A stretch of DNA of 64,000 nt from Planctomycetaceae bacterium UBA2671 (GCA_002359185.1 DEML01000120.1:11561-75560); one strand, 5' to 3'. Numbered from the stretch's first letter, positions 1 through 7,115 are shown. Notes: generated by a model not told the origin, from the sequence alone. Program-made: numbers and translations.

Positions 1-508
1 GAAGTTCAACCGCGACGGTCACCAGTTCCTGAAAGCGAATGTGCTTTGAGCGATTGGCGCGTGCCTGATGTTCGACCTCGTATCGAGCCCGTTGACAGGC
101 GACTGTGTCCTGCTGTTCGAGTGTCAAATTCTGGGTTTCCTCGAGCCATTCGAGCATCGCGTCACACTCTTCAGTGCTCCCCTCGTAAGAGCGAACCTGT
201 TTCGAGTCGGCAAACTGCATCGCCAGTTCCTCGAAGTTATCGAAGTCCTCGTCCTCTGAAACAAAAGGCATGAGCCTGATGAGCACATCGATTCGCTTAT
301 CGTAGTTTCCATCGATAAACATTTCGACGTGCTTCGCTTCATACTTTTTGCCGAGGTAGGGTAGAACATCATCGGTTCGATTTTGAGCAATCGCACGTGC
401 GACTTTCTGAATCATATCCCGATACTGCATCTCAGCTGCTTCAGGTGATAGCGGCTTCGGTTTCTCGGTCACATCGTTTTCAGTTGTCTCTTTCTCGGGC
501 GAATTCAT
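1..508 (-). CDS. Unrecognised MNIO-associated protein, 3' end outside window
   Basis: The first 169 residues of an acidic, soluble, helix-rich protein are visible; the gene continues past base 1. It starts with ATG at 508 in an ATGA overlap with the stop of the DUF692 gene, so translation is probably coupled. The N-terminus is a charged, Pro/Glu-rich linker (about residues 1-22), followed by amphipathic helices with many Asp/Glu and only two Cys. No signal peptide or membrane segment is seen. I do not recognise the family; it does not read like the DUF2063 (HvfC/BufC-type) partner usual beside many MNIO enzymes. By position it is the third gene of the peptide-modification operon and could be a substrate-delivery or accessory protein; that is inference. 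Confidence 0.75.
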   Translation of the reverse strand, partial: MNSPEKETTENDVTEKPKPLSPEAAEMQYRDMIQKVARAIAQNRTDDVLPYLGKKYEAKHVEMFIDGNYDKRIDVLIRLMPFVSEDEDFDNFEELAMQFADSKQVRSYEGSTEECDAMLEWLEETQNLTLEQQDTVACQRARYEVEHQARANRSKHIRFQELVTVAVEL

Positions 509-1353
509 CCTGCACTCCCTGCGAATGTCTGACCTTTCGAGGAGGCATCTGCGATGTCGTGCATTTTATGCAGTTCACGACGCCATTCTTCTTCACCCGG
601 GAATTCGGCATCCCGCTCGATGAACACAGCATCGACTTTGCCTTTTCCTAGATTTAATGAGTATTCGTACAACTCCCAGACATCATCGGGAATCGGTTGT
701 GAATGCGTATCGAAATACAGTTGTTGTTCTTCATCCCAGAAGCCACCGGCCAGATGCATCTGCACACGCGAAGCATGAGGCATCACTTCGGCGACGAATT
801 CTTTGGCATCAAATCCGAAGTTGCGAGCATTGGCATAGACATTGGTGACATCGAGCAACCAGCCACAGCCGGTTCGTTTGAACATCTCGATCAGGAACTC
901 CGGTTCTGTCATTGTCCCTTCCAATTGAAACAGATACGCGATCGTTTCAATATAAAATGGAAATGGCGCTATGAACTCCTGAACATAATTGATATTCCGG
1001 CAGGTCACATCCAGAGCCGCGGGGGTTAGTGGGACTGGTGCGAAGTGTCCCATTTCAACGCCGTCGTCTCCATCGCGGGTGAAGCCGAGATGATCGCTGA
1101 TTGAGGTTGCGTTATTTTCAATCGCCACCTGCTTCAATGTTTCAAGATATTCGCGTCCTGGAGGATCGGGACTGCCTACGGAAAGCTTCAGGGCATGAAC
1201 CGCAATGTAGTCAATTTCATCTCCACCAATGAAGTTTTTCGTCCAGAGGGGAAGGTCAGCATGTTCAAATGTAATTTCAGCGGCGTTCAGTTTCGGGTCG
1301 GTCAAAATGAACCGATTCTCACGGCGAACGGCATATCCGATGGCGGGCATCAT
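505..1353 (-). CDS. DUF692 / multinuclear non-haem iron-dependent oxidase (MNIO) family enzyme
   Basis: 282 residues, the normal length of the DUF692 family, whose studied members (MbnB, TglH, ChrH, BufB) use two or three irons in a TIM barrel to oxidise cysteines or neighbouring atoms in peptides. Family landmarks: SDHLGF (86-91), LLDVTNVYANARN (166-178), VQMHLAGG (197-204), DTHSQPIPDDVWELY (215-229) and IERD (245-248). The expected metal ligands are present: His88, Asp168, Asn171, His200, Asp215, His217 and Glu246. The start is ATG 1353 because GAGGAGG lies 8 bases upstream; the open frame continues further without a better site. It lies downstream of a Cys-rich mini-gene and an intrinsic terminator, and overlaps the next gene by ATGA. 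The substrate is inferred to be that peptide. Confidence 0.92.
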   Translation of the reverse strand: MMPAIGYAVRRENRFILTDPKLNAAEITFEHADLPLWTKNFIGGDEIDYIAVHALKLSVGSPDPPGREYLETLKQVAIENNATSISDHLGFTRDGDDGVEMGHFAPVPLTPAALDVTCRNINYVQEFIAPFPFYIETIAYLFQLEGTMTEPEFLIEMFKRTGCGWLLDVTNVYANARNFGFDAKEFVAEVMPHASRVQMHLAGGFWDEEQQLYFDTHSQPIPDDVWELYEYSLNLGKGKVDAVFIERDAEFPGEEEWRRELHKMHDIADASSKGQTFAGSAG

Positions 1354-1361
1354 GGTGGATC

Positions 1362-1368
1362 CCTCCTC
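1362..1368 (-). promoter_or_regulatory. Shine-Dalgarno site that fixes the MNIO start
   Basis: GAGGAGG on the minus strand, 8 bases before ATG 1353. It decides between this start and an upstream in-frame ATG that would add 28 residues unlike the family N-terminus. Confidence 0.8.
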
Positions 1369-1386
1369 AATCATTGAGTTTGTGGT

Positions 1387-1425
1387 GAAAAAAATGGCTA
1401 CCATCACATTATTGAAATGGTAGCC
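1387..1425 (-). terminator. Intrinsic terminator between precursor gene and MNIO gene
   Basis: Read on the minus strand: a perfect 9-base stem (GGCTACCAT / ATGGTAGCC) with a 12-base loop, followed at once by ATTTTTTT. It sits after the precursor stop (1571) and 34 bases before the MNIO start. This is the classic place for a leaky terminator that lets a small peptide be made in excess of its modifying enzyme. Confidence 0.8.
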
Positions 1426-1570
1426 GGAAAAATGCAAACCTGTTCACTCTTAACTGTAGAATTTCTCGAATTCATTCAGTTCTTGCGAATTTCTAAACAG
1501 ATCACGCAAACACAAATTGAATTTTAAGTTCACTCAACGATCAGAGAATATCTGACTGTTGAGCGAAAGA

Positions 1571-1735
1571 TCATCTGCATCCACAACCGCGACAATTACG
1601 GCATGAACGACACCGGCGGCAGTTACGACAACCGCGGCAATTTCGACATCCACGGCCTTGAGGTTGAAACTTGCCCGAGCGAAGCCCGGGAATTTCGCGA
1701 ACCAGTGATGCAGTACGAGTTGATGTGGTCAACAT
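1571..1735 (-). CDS. Putative RiPP precursor: Cys-Arg-X repeat peptide, 54 aa
   Basis: A 54-residue peptide with a Ser/Thr-rich leader-like half (1-28) and a C-terminal half with cysteines at 30, 33, 36, 39, 42, 45, 48, 51 and 53. Residues 30-50 are seven exact C-R-X triplets (X = Asn, Gly, Arg or Ser), ending CGCR. The start is ATG 1735, chosen for GAGGAGA 5 bases upstream; a longer frame from 1792 has no such site. Cys and Arg codons vary synonymously between repeats (TGT/TGC; CGA/CGC/CGT), which argues for selection on protein rather than simple slippage. There is no signal peptide. It heads an operon with a DUF692 oxidase, an enzyme class that modifies Cys in ribosomal peptides. The peptide is therefore inferred to be its substrate; metal binding is plausible but untested. 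Confidence 0.8.
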   Translation of the reverse strand: MLTTSTRTASLVREIPGLRSGKFQPQGRGCRNCRGCRNCRRCRSCRNCRGCGCR

Positions 1736-1740
1736 AAATG

Positions 1741-1747
1741 TCTCCTC
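1741..1747 (-). promoter_or_regulatory. Shine-Dalgarno site that fixes the precursor peptide start
   Basis: GAGGAGA on the minus strand, 5 bases before ATG 1735. It supports the 54-residue reading over the 73-residue one. Confidence 0.8.
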
Positions 1748-1854
1748 ATTACTGAGTCGAGCGTTGCAGCCAAACAACTTGATCGGATGCATTCACATTT
1801 TGAATTGATGTTAAATTCTGTGAACCGCTCAATTATCTACGCGTAACTGGTTGA

Positions 1855-1869
1855 GCAAAGGGGACACCA
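1855..1869 (-). promoter_or_regulatory. Possible sigma-54 (-24/-12) promoter of the peptide operon
   Basis: The minus strand reads TGGTGTCCCCTTTGC: GG and GC ten bases apart, with T before GG and TT before GC. It would start transcription near 1843, about 108 bases before the precursor ATG. The middle of the -24 box (consensus CACG) does not match, so this is weaker than the sites at 15.2, 15.4 and 21.2 kb. Confidence 0.3.
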
Positions 1870-2080
1870 ATTTCAAGAAATCTGTGAATTATTTTTAAGT
1901 GTTTTCATTCGGTTATATTTGAGGGTGAGTTCCACTACAAGAATTCTCAGGAATCATGTTTTAATTTGAATTAATTACTAATTTTCAAATTGGGGTCGTT
2001 TTCGAATCATGGCCGAATAAAATCGAATTAAAATAGACAACATAGCAATTCAGGGAATCTCTGAGTTGATGATATTGAAG
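1870..2080. other. AT-rich intergenic region between divergent operons
   Basis: No gene seen. It holds a small inverted repeat (AATTTGAA at 1963-1970 and TTCAAATT at 1984-1991) and presumably the egtBD promoter. A short ATG frame at 2069 stops after four codons at 2081 and is in frame with egtB. Confidence 0.5.
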
Positions 2081-2233
2081 TGAAGGAAGAGAAACATCGA
2101 CACATCAACTCTTAATCAGACTGCGACTGGAGTCACTCCTGAAAAAACTTTAATTCAGCGATATCTTTCGATTCGAAATCAATCCGCCAAACTCTGTGAA
2201 GGATTACTGCCCGAAGATCTCGTCGTTCAATCG

Positions 2234-3406
2234 ATGCCTGATGCGAGCCCGCTCCGCTGGCACCTGGCCCACACTACCTGGTTCTTTGAGACCTTTCTGC
2301 TCAAGGAAATACTGTCAGATTATAAGCCTTGGAATGATCATTTCGAGGTACTCTTCAACTCCTATTATAATAGTGTGGGTGAGCAGTTTCCGCGTACAAA
2401 TCGGGGGTTACTAACCCGGCCGAGTGTGCAGGAAATTTTCGAATATCGCCGAGAAATTGATGAGAAAGTTCTGCAGTTGATGAAGAGCAATTCGTGTCAA
2501 AACGACGCAATGCGAATTCTGGAGATCGGATTACAGCATGAACAGCAACATCAGGAGTTAATGCTGACAGACCTCAAACATCTGTTCTCCTGCAATCCAC
2601 TTTTTCCGGAGTATCATCCTCACATTCAAGTCAACGAATCGGCGATTTCTTCAGAGCAGAAATGGATCACTCACGAAGAGGGACTTTACGAAATTGGTGC
2701 CAGAGAAGGGAATGGATTCAGCTATGACAACGAGCATCCTCGTCATCGAAAGTTTGTTGAATCTTTCTCACTCAGCAATCGTCTCGTGACCAATGCAGAG
2801 TATCTGGCATTCATGAAAGACGGAGGTTATCAGCGTCCAGAGTTCTGGCTTTCCATGGGATGGCAGGCTGTCCAGTCTCAAAATTGGTGTTCCCCTTTGT
2901 ATTGGCATAAAACTGATGATGGATGGTCACAGTTCACACTGTCCGGTTTGCGACCAGTCTCCGAGCAGGAGCCTGTCACGCATGTCAGTTATTTTGAAGC
3001 GGATGCCTATGCTCGATGGGCCGGGTGTCGTTTGCCGGAAGAGGCCGAATGGGAGATTGCAGCCGAAGAGTCCATTGACAATTTTCCCGATTTAATCTCT
3101 CAGGGAAATTTTGTGGAGACAGAGAATTATCATCCGCGAATCTGCTTAAATGAGGGTGAAAAATCCACATTTCAGCAGTTATTTGGCGATGTCTGGGAGT
3201 GGACTCGTTCTCAATATTCGGCTTATCCGGGATACCGCACTCCTGAAGGAGCGATTGGGGAATATAATGGAAAGTTCATGTGCAATCAGTTCGTGTTGCG
3301 GGGAGGTTCGTGCGCGACACCGATGAGCCACATCCGCACTTCATATCGCAATTTTTTCCCACCCGAGGCCCGCTGGCAGTTTTCTGGCATACGGCTTGCA
3401 AAGTAA
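2234..3406 (+). CDS. egtB: Ergothioneine biosynthesis protein EgtB (sulfoxide synthase)
   Basis: Non-haem iron enzyme that couples oxygen, hercynine and a thiol (gamma-glutamylcysteine or cysteine) to make the sulfoxide precursor of ergothioneine. Coordinates begin at the first ATG, giving 390 residues. An N-terminal DinB-like domain carries the iron histidines in WHLAHTTWFFE (His10/13) and QHEQQH (His102, His106). A C-terminal FGE-sulfatase-type lectin domain follows (about 150-390), ending VLRGGSCATP...R.SYRNFFPP and FSGIRLA. The conserved family N-terminus clearly continues upstream: codons 2096-2233 read like EgtB helix 1 (IQRY..IRNQSAKLC..L.PED.VVQSM). That stretch has no ATG, GTG or TTG. 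A strong AAGGAAGAG lies just before ATC 2096, so a rare start or a nonsense change at TGA 2081 is likely. egtD follows 41 bases downstream. Confidence 0.93.
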   Translation: MPDASPLRWHLAHTTWFFETFLLKEILSDYKPWNDHFEVLFNSYYNSVGEQFPRTNRGLLTRPSVQEIFEYRREIDEKVLQLMKSNSCQNDAMRILEIGLQHEQQHQELMLTDLKHLFSCNPLFPEYHPHIQVNESAISSEQKWITHEEGLYEIGAREGNGFSYDNEHPRHRKFVESFSLSNRLVTNAEYLAFMKDGGYQRPEFWLSMGWQAVQSQNWCSPLYWHKTDDGWSQFTLSGLRPVSEQEPVTHVSYFEADAYARWAGCRLPEEAEWEIAAEESIDNFPDLISQGNFVETENYHPRICLNEGEKSTFQQLFGDVWEWTRSQYSAYPGYRTPEGAIGEYNGKFMCNQFVLRGGSCATPMSHIRTSYRNFFPPEARWQFSGIRLAK

Positions 3407-3447
3407 TCAGCAACGAATTTCCGCTTGATTCCTTGAGGACACCATCG

Positions 3448-4410
3448 ATGACAGAACTTACTCAAAATCTCAATCTTGAATCCATTGACTCCACCGAATT
3501 TTATCTGGATGTCATATCTGGGTTAAGTTCAAAAGCTAAGACTCTTCCCAGTAAATACTTCTACGATGAACAGGGAAGTCTGCTTTTCGATCAGATCTGT
3601 GACTTGGATGAGTATTACATCACACGCACAGAGAGTCAGATTATGGATCGCTATGCCCATGACATGGCACGCACACTCGGAGAGAAAATCGCTCTCATTG
3701 AATTGGGCAGCGGAAGCAGTCGAAAAACGCGATTACTGCTCGATGAGGTCTCTGAAAGTTCTGTGTATATGCCCGTCGATATCTCGCGAGAGCATCTTTA
3801 CAAATCCGCTGAACAGCTGGCGTTTGATTTTCCGGATTTGACCATCAAACCCATCCACGCGGACTTCACTCAGCCGATCAAACTGGATAACGAGGTGGAT
3901 AAGGATTATCGGAAAGTCGTCTATTTTCCAGGTTCTACCATCGGGAATTTCGAACCTGATAAGGCAGTCCAATTATTAAATAACATTTCAAATCTGGTCG
4001 ATCCTGATGGAGGCCTGCTCATTGGGTACGATCTCATCAAAGATCTGAACATTCTCGAAGATGCCTACAATGATTCCGCTGGTGTGACGGCAGCGTTCAA
4101 CAAGAATTTGCTGCAGCGAATCAATCAGGAACTGGAGGGGGATATCGATCTGGATGCCTTTGAACATCAGGCAATTTATAATCCTGAAGAACATCGGATC
4201 GAAATGCATCTGATCAGCCAGGAAGAACAATTGGTCCATATCGGAGAATCAACGTTCCATTTTGAAAAACAGGAGTCGATCTGCACCGAATATTCGCATA
4301 AATATTCGATGGACAGCTTCCGGCAAATGGCTCAAAAAGCTGGTTTTCATGAAGACCGCTGCTGGACGGATCCAAATCAGTACTTTGCGATCTGCTATTA
4401 TCGACTTTAG
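3448..4410 (+). CDS. egtD: L-histidine N-alpha-methyltransferase EgtD
   Basis: 320 residues, matching EgtD (about 321). It trimethylates the alpha-amino group of histidine with S-adenosylmethionine to give hercynine, the substrate of EgtB. The SAM-binding motif ELGSGSSRKTR lies at about 84-94. PGSTIGNFEP (about 160-169) carries the Asn that holds histidine in known structures, and LIGYDLIKD follows. The start ATG 3448 follows GAGGAC by about 9 bases; the frame stays open upstream inside egtB but without a ribosome site. The two-gene order egtB-egtD suggests one transcript. No egtA, egtC or egtE is nearby, so sulfur donor and C-S lyase must come from elsewhere or a shorter route is used. Confidence 0.95.
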   Translation: MTELTQNLNLESIDSTEFYLDVISGLSSKAKTLPSKYFYDEQGSLLFDQICDLDEYYITRTESQIMDRYAHDMARTLGEKIALIELGSGSSRKTRLLLDEVSESSVYMPVDISREHLYKSAEQLAFDFPDLTIKPIHADFTQPIKLDNEVDKDYRKVVYFPGSTIGNFEPDKAVQLLNNISNLVDPDGGLLIGYDLIKDLNILEDAYNDSAGVTAAFNKNLLQRINQELEGDIDLDAFEHQAIYNPEEHRIEMHLISQEEQLVHIGESTFHFEKQESICTEYSHKYSMDSFRQMAQKAGFHEDRCWTDPNQYFAICYYRL

Positions 4411-4431
4411 TTGTTGAAATAATCTGTAAAA

Positions 4432-4679
4432 TTTGAACCACGGATGGACATGGATTTTCACGGATATTTTTATCTGTGCTAAGAATGATTCCAGGTTTGG
4501 GGATTGCGCAAATATCAGGCGGGAAAATTGCTGAGTATTCGGGTCTTGGACGCTTTGGCAGCCAGTAGAATGGTAATGCTTTTGCGGTCTCGACACACTC
4601 ACTTTCCTGATCATTATGCACCGCAGATAAACGCGGTTATATTGCATCCGGGTTTATCTGCGTCCATCTGCGGTTCAAT
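4432..4679. repeat. Dispersed element with ~34-base imperfect terminal inverted repeats
   Basis: The left arm (TTTGAACCACGGATGGACAT... from 4432) and the reverse complement of the right arm (4646-4679, ATTGAACCGCAGATGGACGC...) match at most positions over about 34 bases. The inside has no convincing gene. Short sequences of the ACCACGGATGGACACGGAT type are common in intergenic regions of environmental bacteria; their function is unknown to me. Confidence 0.6.
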
Positions 4680-4754
4680 TCCAAAATCAACTAAAGTTAT
4701 GAATTAAGAAAATTGACGAACAGTTTTTTACTATTTCTCCGGTTTTCAAATCGA

Positions 4755-4860
4755 ACGCGGCACAACTCCCTTTGTGTCTTCGTGACTGCGTAGTTCCAAA
4801 ATTATTTTTTGAAAGAACTTCTTGCTTCCCTTGGCGTCTTGGCGGTTATTTTTTTTTAAT
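4755..4860. repeat. Second intergenic repeat remnant (CTTTGTGTCTTCGTG / CTTGGCGTCTTGGCGG)
   Basis: CTTTGTGTCTTCGTGAC (about 4770) and CTTGGCGTCTTGGCGGTTA followed by a T-run (about 4836-4858). The first resembles the arms of the element at 12601-12720. Together with 4432-4679 it fills the 504-base gap between egtD and the ABC transporter; the T-run faces the 3' end of egtD and could help end transcription. Confidence 0.45.
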
Positions 4861-4914
4861 TGCTGGTGATTTGGTTGCTGATGCGCCGCGTCAGGCTGAT
4901 GTCCTTAAGGATGT

Positions 4915-6147
4915 TTATCCGGATGAAGCCAGTTGTTGGTCGTTTTTCTTTTGCTGCTGTGCCTGGAGTGCGGATTGCTTCCCCAGTGCTCCCATGCCGA
5001 TGCGGCAGGAACTCGTGAGTTGCCACTCGGCCAGATTGGGTGTAAACACCAATAGGCACATGCCACAGACGATTAGACAAGCGGTTGAAGTGATGGCAAA
5101 ATTTTGCCCACGATTCCACCATTGTTCGGAGGCCAAAGATACAACCGTCAGAATTCCAAGTGCGGGACTGTATACTCGATCGTAACTGGGGATGAGCAGG
5201 CGTCCTGTTCGGAGTCGTCCCAACAAGCTCAACGGTGGTAGATGATTATTGGTCATCGTAACGAGATACACTCCAAATGCGACGAAGATCATCATGCACA
5301 TCATCGGAAAGTTACCAAAGGCGATATCATCCATGACACCGGGCTGACCAGATGCCAGGCTGATCACAGATAGTCCACTGTAGTAGAATGTGCCAATTAG
5401 AAGACTAATCATCACTCCATGCCAGCGCGGTAACTGCCAGGGAGGCAAATCGGGACGGAGTTGATCGAATGGATTGCCGAGCTTATTGGTGTATCGGGCT
5501 TCGGTTTCCGCATCCATTAAAAAGCTGTAATTGAAATTTGTTGTAAAAGTATCAGCCTGTACGGGTAGATTGATCAGAATTTCTCGAAACCCCAACCAGG
5601 CAACTGTATACAGCAAAACGATTGCCACTTCGGCATAGCCGAAAGGCAGGAACAGGAGCAGGGGAGTTGAAGTCAGTCCGAATGCCAAAACGTACATGAC
5701 AAACCAGTGCCTTGCGACCACGAACGAAAAAATGGAGCAGAGGGTATATGCGAATAAAAATACAAACGGGATTCGTATGATCAGCTGGGGTTCAGGTGGT
5801 CGATACAATCCTAATATCACAAGAAACAGAACGATGAAAACATCCTGAGGAATGAGTCGCAAGGGCCCGAGCGGGAGAGGTTTGCCATATCGCCAGGGGG
5901 TTGTCAGTAACCAGTCGCGGTATTCATTCCGCAAAAACGGACTGAACGCAGATGCTCTAAAAATACCGTAAGCAAATGCACACGCAATCAGTAAGAAATC
6001 GCGAGGGTAATGGATTTCAACGACCGGATTTCGCCAGTTATTCATCAACTGATCATACATCGCAAAGGCTTCTATCGTTAGAATTGCCAATACGAAAAGA
6101 CCAACATATTGAGAGGAAGGTAGAACCGTGCGCCACCAGCGTATCAT
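4915..6147 (-). CDS. Multi-spanning membrane protein, probable ABC transporter permease
   Basis: 410 residues with about ten hydrophobic segments spread over the whole length and a charged cytosolic tail ending in Gln/Lys-rich sequence. The start is ATG 6147, in an ATGA overlap with the stop of the ATP-binding gene, rather than the longer frame that runs back into that gene. I do not recognise a named permease family; the assignment as transport partner rests on translational coupling to an ABC ATPase of the ABC-2 / drug-export type and on topology. Substrate unknown. A large loop between about 205 and 245 (TNFNYSFLMDAETEARY and on) probably lies on one side of the membrane. Confidence 0.75.
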   Translation of the reverse strand: MIRWWRTVLPSSQYVGLFVLAILTIEAFAMYDQLMNNWRNPVVEIHYPRDFLLIACAFAYGIFRASAFSPFLRNEYRDWLLTTPWRYGKPLPLGPLRLIPQDVFIVLFLVILGLYRPPEPQLIIRIPFVFLFAYTLCSIFSFVVARHWFVMYVLAFGLTSTPLLLFLPFGYAEVAIVLLYTVAWLGFREILINLPVQADTFTTNFNYSFLMDAETEARYTNKLGNPFDQLRPDLPPWQLPRWHGVMISLLIGTFYYSGLSVISLASGQPGVMDDIAFGNFPMMCMMIFVAFGVYLVTMTNNHLPPLSLLGRLRTGRLLIPSYDRVYSPALGILTVVSLASEQWWNRGQNFAITSTACLIVCGMCLLVFTPNLAEWQLTSSCRIGMGALGKQSALQAQQQKKNDQQLASSG

Positions 6148-6926
6148 GGTTTTAACTCCTCTCTGAGATAGTCTTCCAATCGAGAAAGTGATTCCGGATG
6201 CGTCAAGTTCTGGAGAACATCGTTCAAGCTGCCGTGACAATTGGCTAGTTTTCGCAATCCGACCAAAGAATCGTAAGCGACGACTTCGCCGCCATGCAGA
6301 ATTAAGATTCGATCGGCCACTTCTTCCACAAGTTCCGCGACGGGTGTTGTGATAACGACTGTCGCTCCTTGAACCTGGACACGATGCCGCAGAATTTTCT
6401 TGAGCGTATGAATTCCAGCAGGATCCAAACCGCCCGAAAACGCTTCATCCAGAAGGAGTATTGGTGCATCGGAAAGCAGTGCGGCGATCAAAGCAATCTT
6501 GTGTTTCTGGCCATTCGAATAACTTTCGATGGTCCAATTGGCCTGTTCATCCAGATCGAATAGTTTCAGCAATTTCTCCAGATGCATCATCAGTCGTTCA
6601 TCATCAACATCGTACAAGCGGGCGACACTCAGAGCAAACTCACGCCCTGTTCTTTTGATAGGCAGCCAGGGATGATCGGGAACATAGATGACCCGGCTGC
6701 GAATTTCGAGTTCCTCATCCACCGAACCTCGTCTTCGGTTCCCTTCAATCCTGACACTTCCCTTGAGCGGAGAAATTGTCCCGGCGATCACGCCCATCAA
6801 GGTCGATTTTCCCATTCCATTCGGGCCAAGAATCGCGACGAGTTCTCCTTGATTAATCGCGACAGAAACATCCTTTAAGACAGGACGGACTCCGTAATGC
6901 TGCCAGACATGTTCAAGTTCTATCAT
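6144..6926 (-). CDS. ABC transporter ATP-binding protein
   Basis: 260 residues, one nucleotide-binding domain. Walker A is GPNGMGKST (34-42), the signature is a degenerate YSNGQKHK in place of LSGGQ, Walker B is ILLLDEAFSGGLD and the switch region is VVITTP with Thr-Thr where His is usual. The loss of the switch His and of canonical LSGGQ is worth noting but occurs in CcmA/ABC-2 type exporters. It is translated ahead of, and overlapping with, the membrane protein at 4915-6147, forming a two-gene transporter. Direction is probably export, by family resemblance. Confidence 0.92.
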   Translation of the reverse strand: MIELEHVWQHYGVRPVLKDVSVAINQGELVAILGPNGMGKSTLMGVIAGTISPLKGSVRIEGNRRRGSVDEELEIRSRVIYVPDHPWLPIKRTGREFALSVARLYDVDDERLMMHLEKLLKLFDLDEQANWTIESYSNGQKHKIALIAALLSDAPILLLDEAFSGGLDPAGIHTLKKILRHRVQVQGATVVITTPVAELVEEVADRILILHGGEVVAYDSLVGLRKLANCHGSLNDVLQNLTHPESLSRLEDYLREELKP

Positions 6927-7046
6927 GAGCGGTCAGTTTCTAATGACAATGTCGAATGATAAGCCTTAACGTTATTTTAAGTGAGAGGGTTCATGGATAA
7001 TGCTAATTTCTACGATGATTGAAATCTGCAGTGCATTTTATACGGA

Positions 7047-7081
7047 ATTAAAAAACTCCCTGCCAAAATCGACAAGGAGTT
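7047..7081 (-). terminator. Intrinsic terminator of the 7116-8594 gene
   Basis: On the minus strand AACTCCTTG pairs with CAGGGAGTT (9 pairs, one G-T) around a 10-base loop and is followed by TTTTAATT. It lies 35 bases beyond the stop at 7116. Confidence 0.7.
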
Positions 7082-7115
7082 CATATTTCGATTATTGATG
7101 AATTTCACGAAATGA

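Noticed and set aside
505..1735. Methanobactin or bufferin operon
   Set aside because: The precursor has no signal peptide as bufferins do, is far richer in Cys than methanobactin precursors, and no MbnC- or DUF2063-like partner is recognisable; only the MNIO is shared.
1571..1792. 73-residue reading of the Cys-rich peptide from ATG 1792
   Set aside because: No ribosome site before 1792, whereas GAGGAGA sits 5 bases before the internal ATG 1735.
2234..3406. Formylglycine-generating enzyme for the sulfatases
   Set aside because: The C-terminal half has the FGE-sulfatase fold, but the DinB-type iron histidines and the adjacent egtD make it EgtB.
4214..4647. Two overlapping minus-strand frames of about 130 codons after egtD
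   Set aside because: They overlap egtD antisense and the repeat element, have no ribosome sites, and the products look like shadow sequence.
4772..5185. Plus-strand 137-codon frame
   Set aside because: Shadow of the permease gene's 3' end plus repeat sequence; Cys/Phe-rich product without family resemblance.
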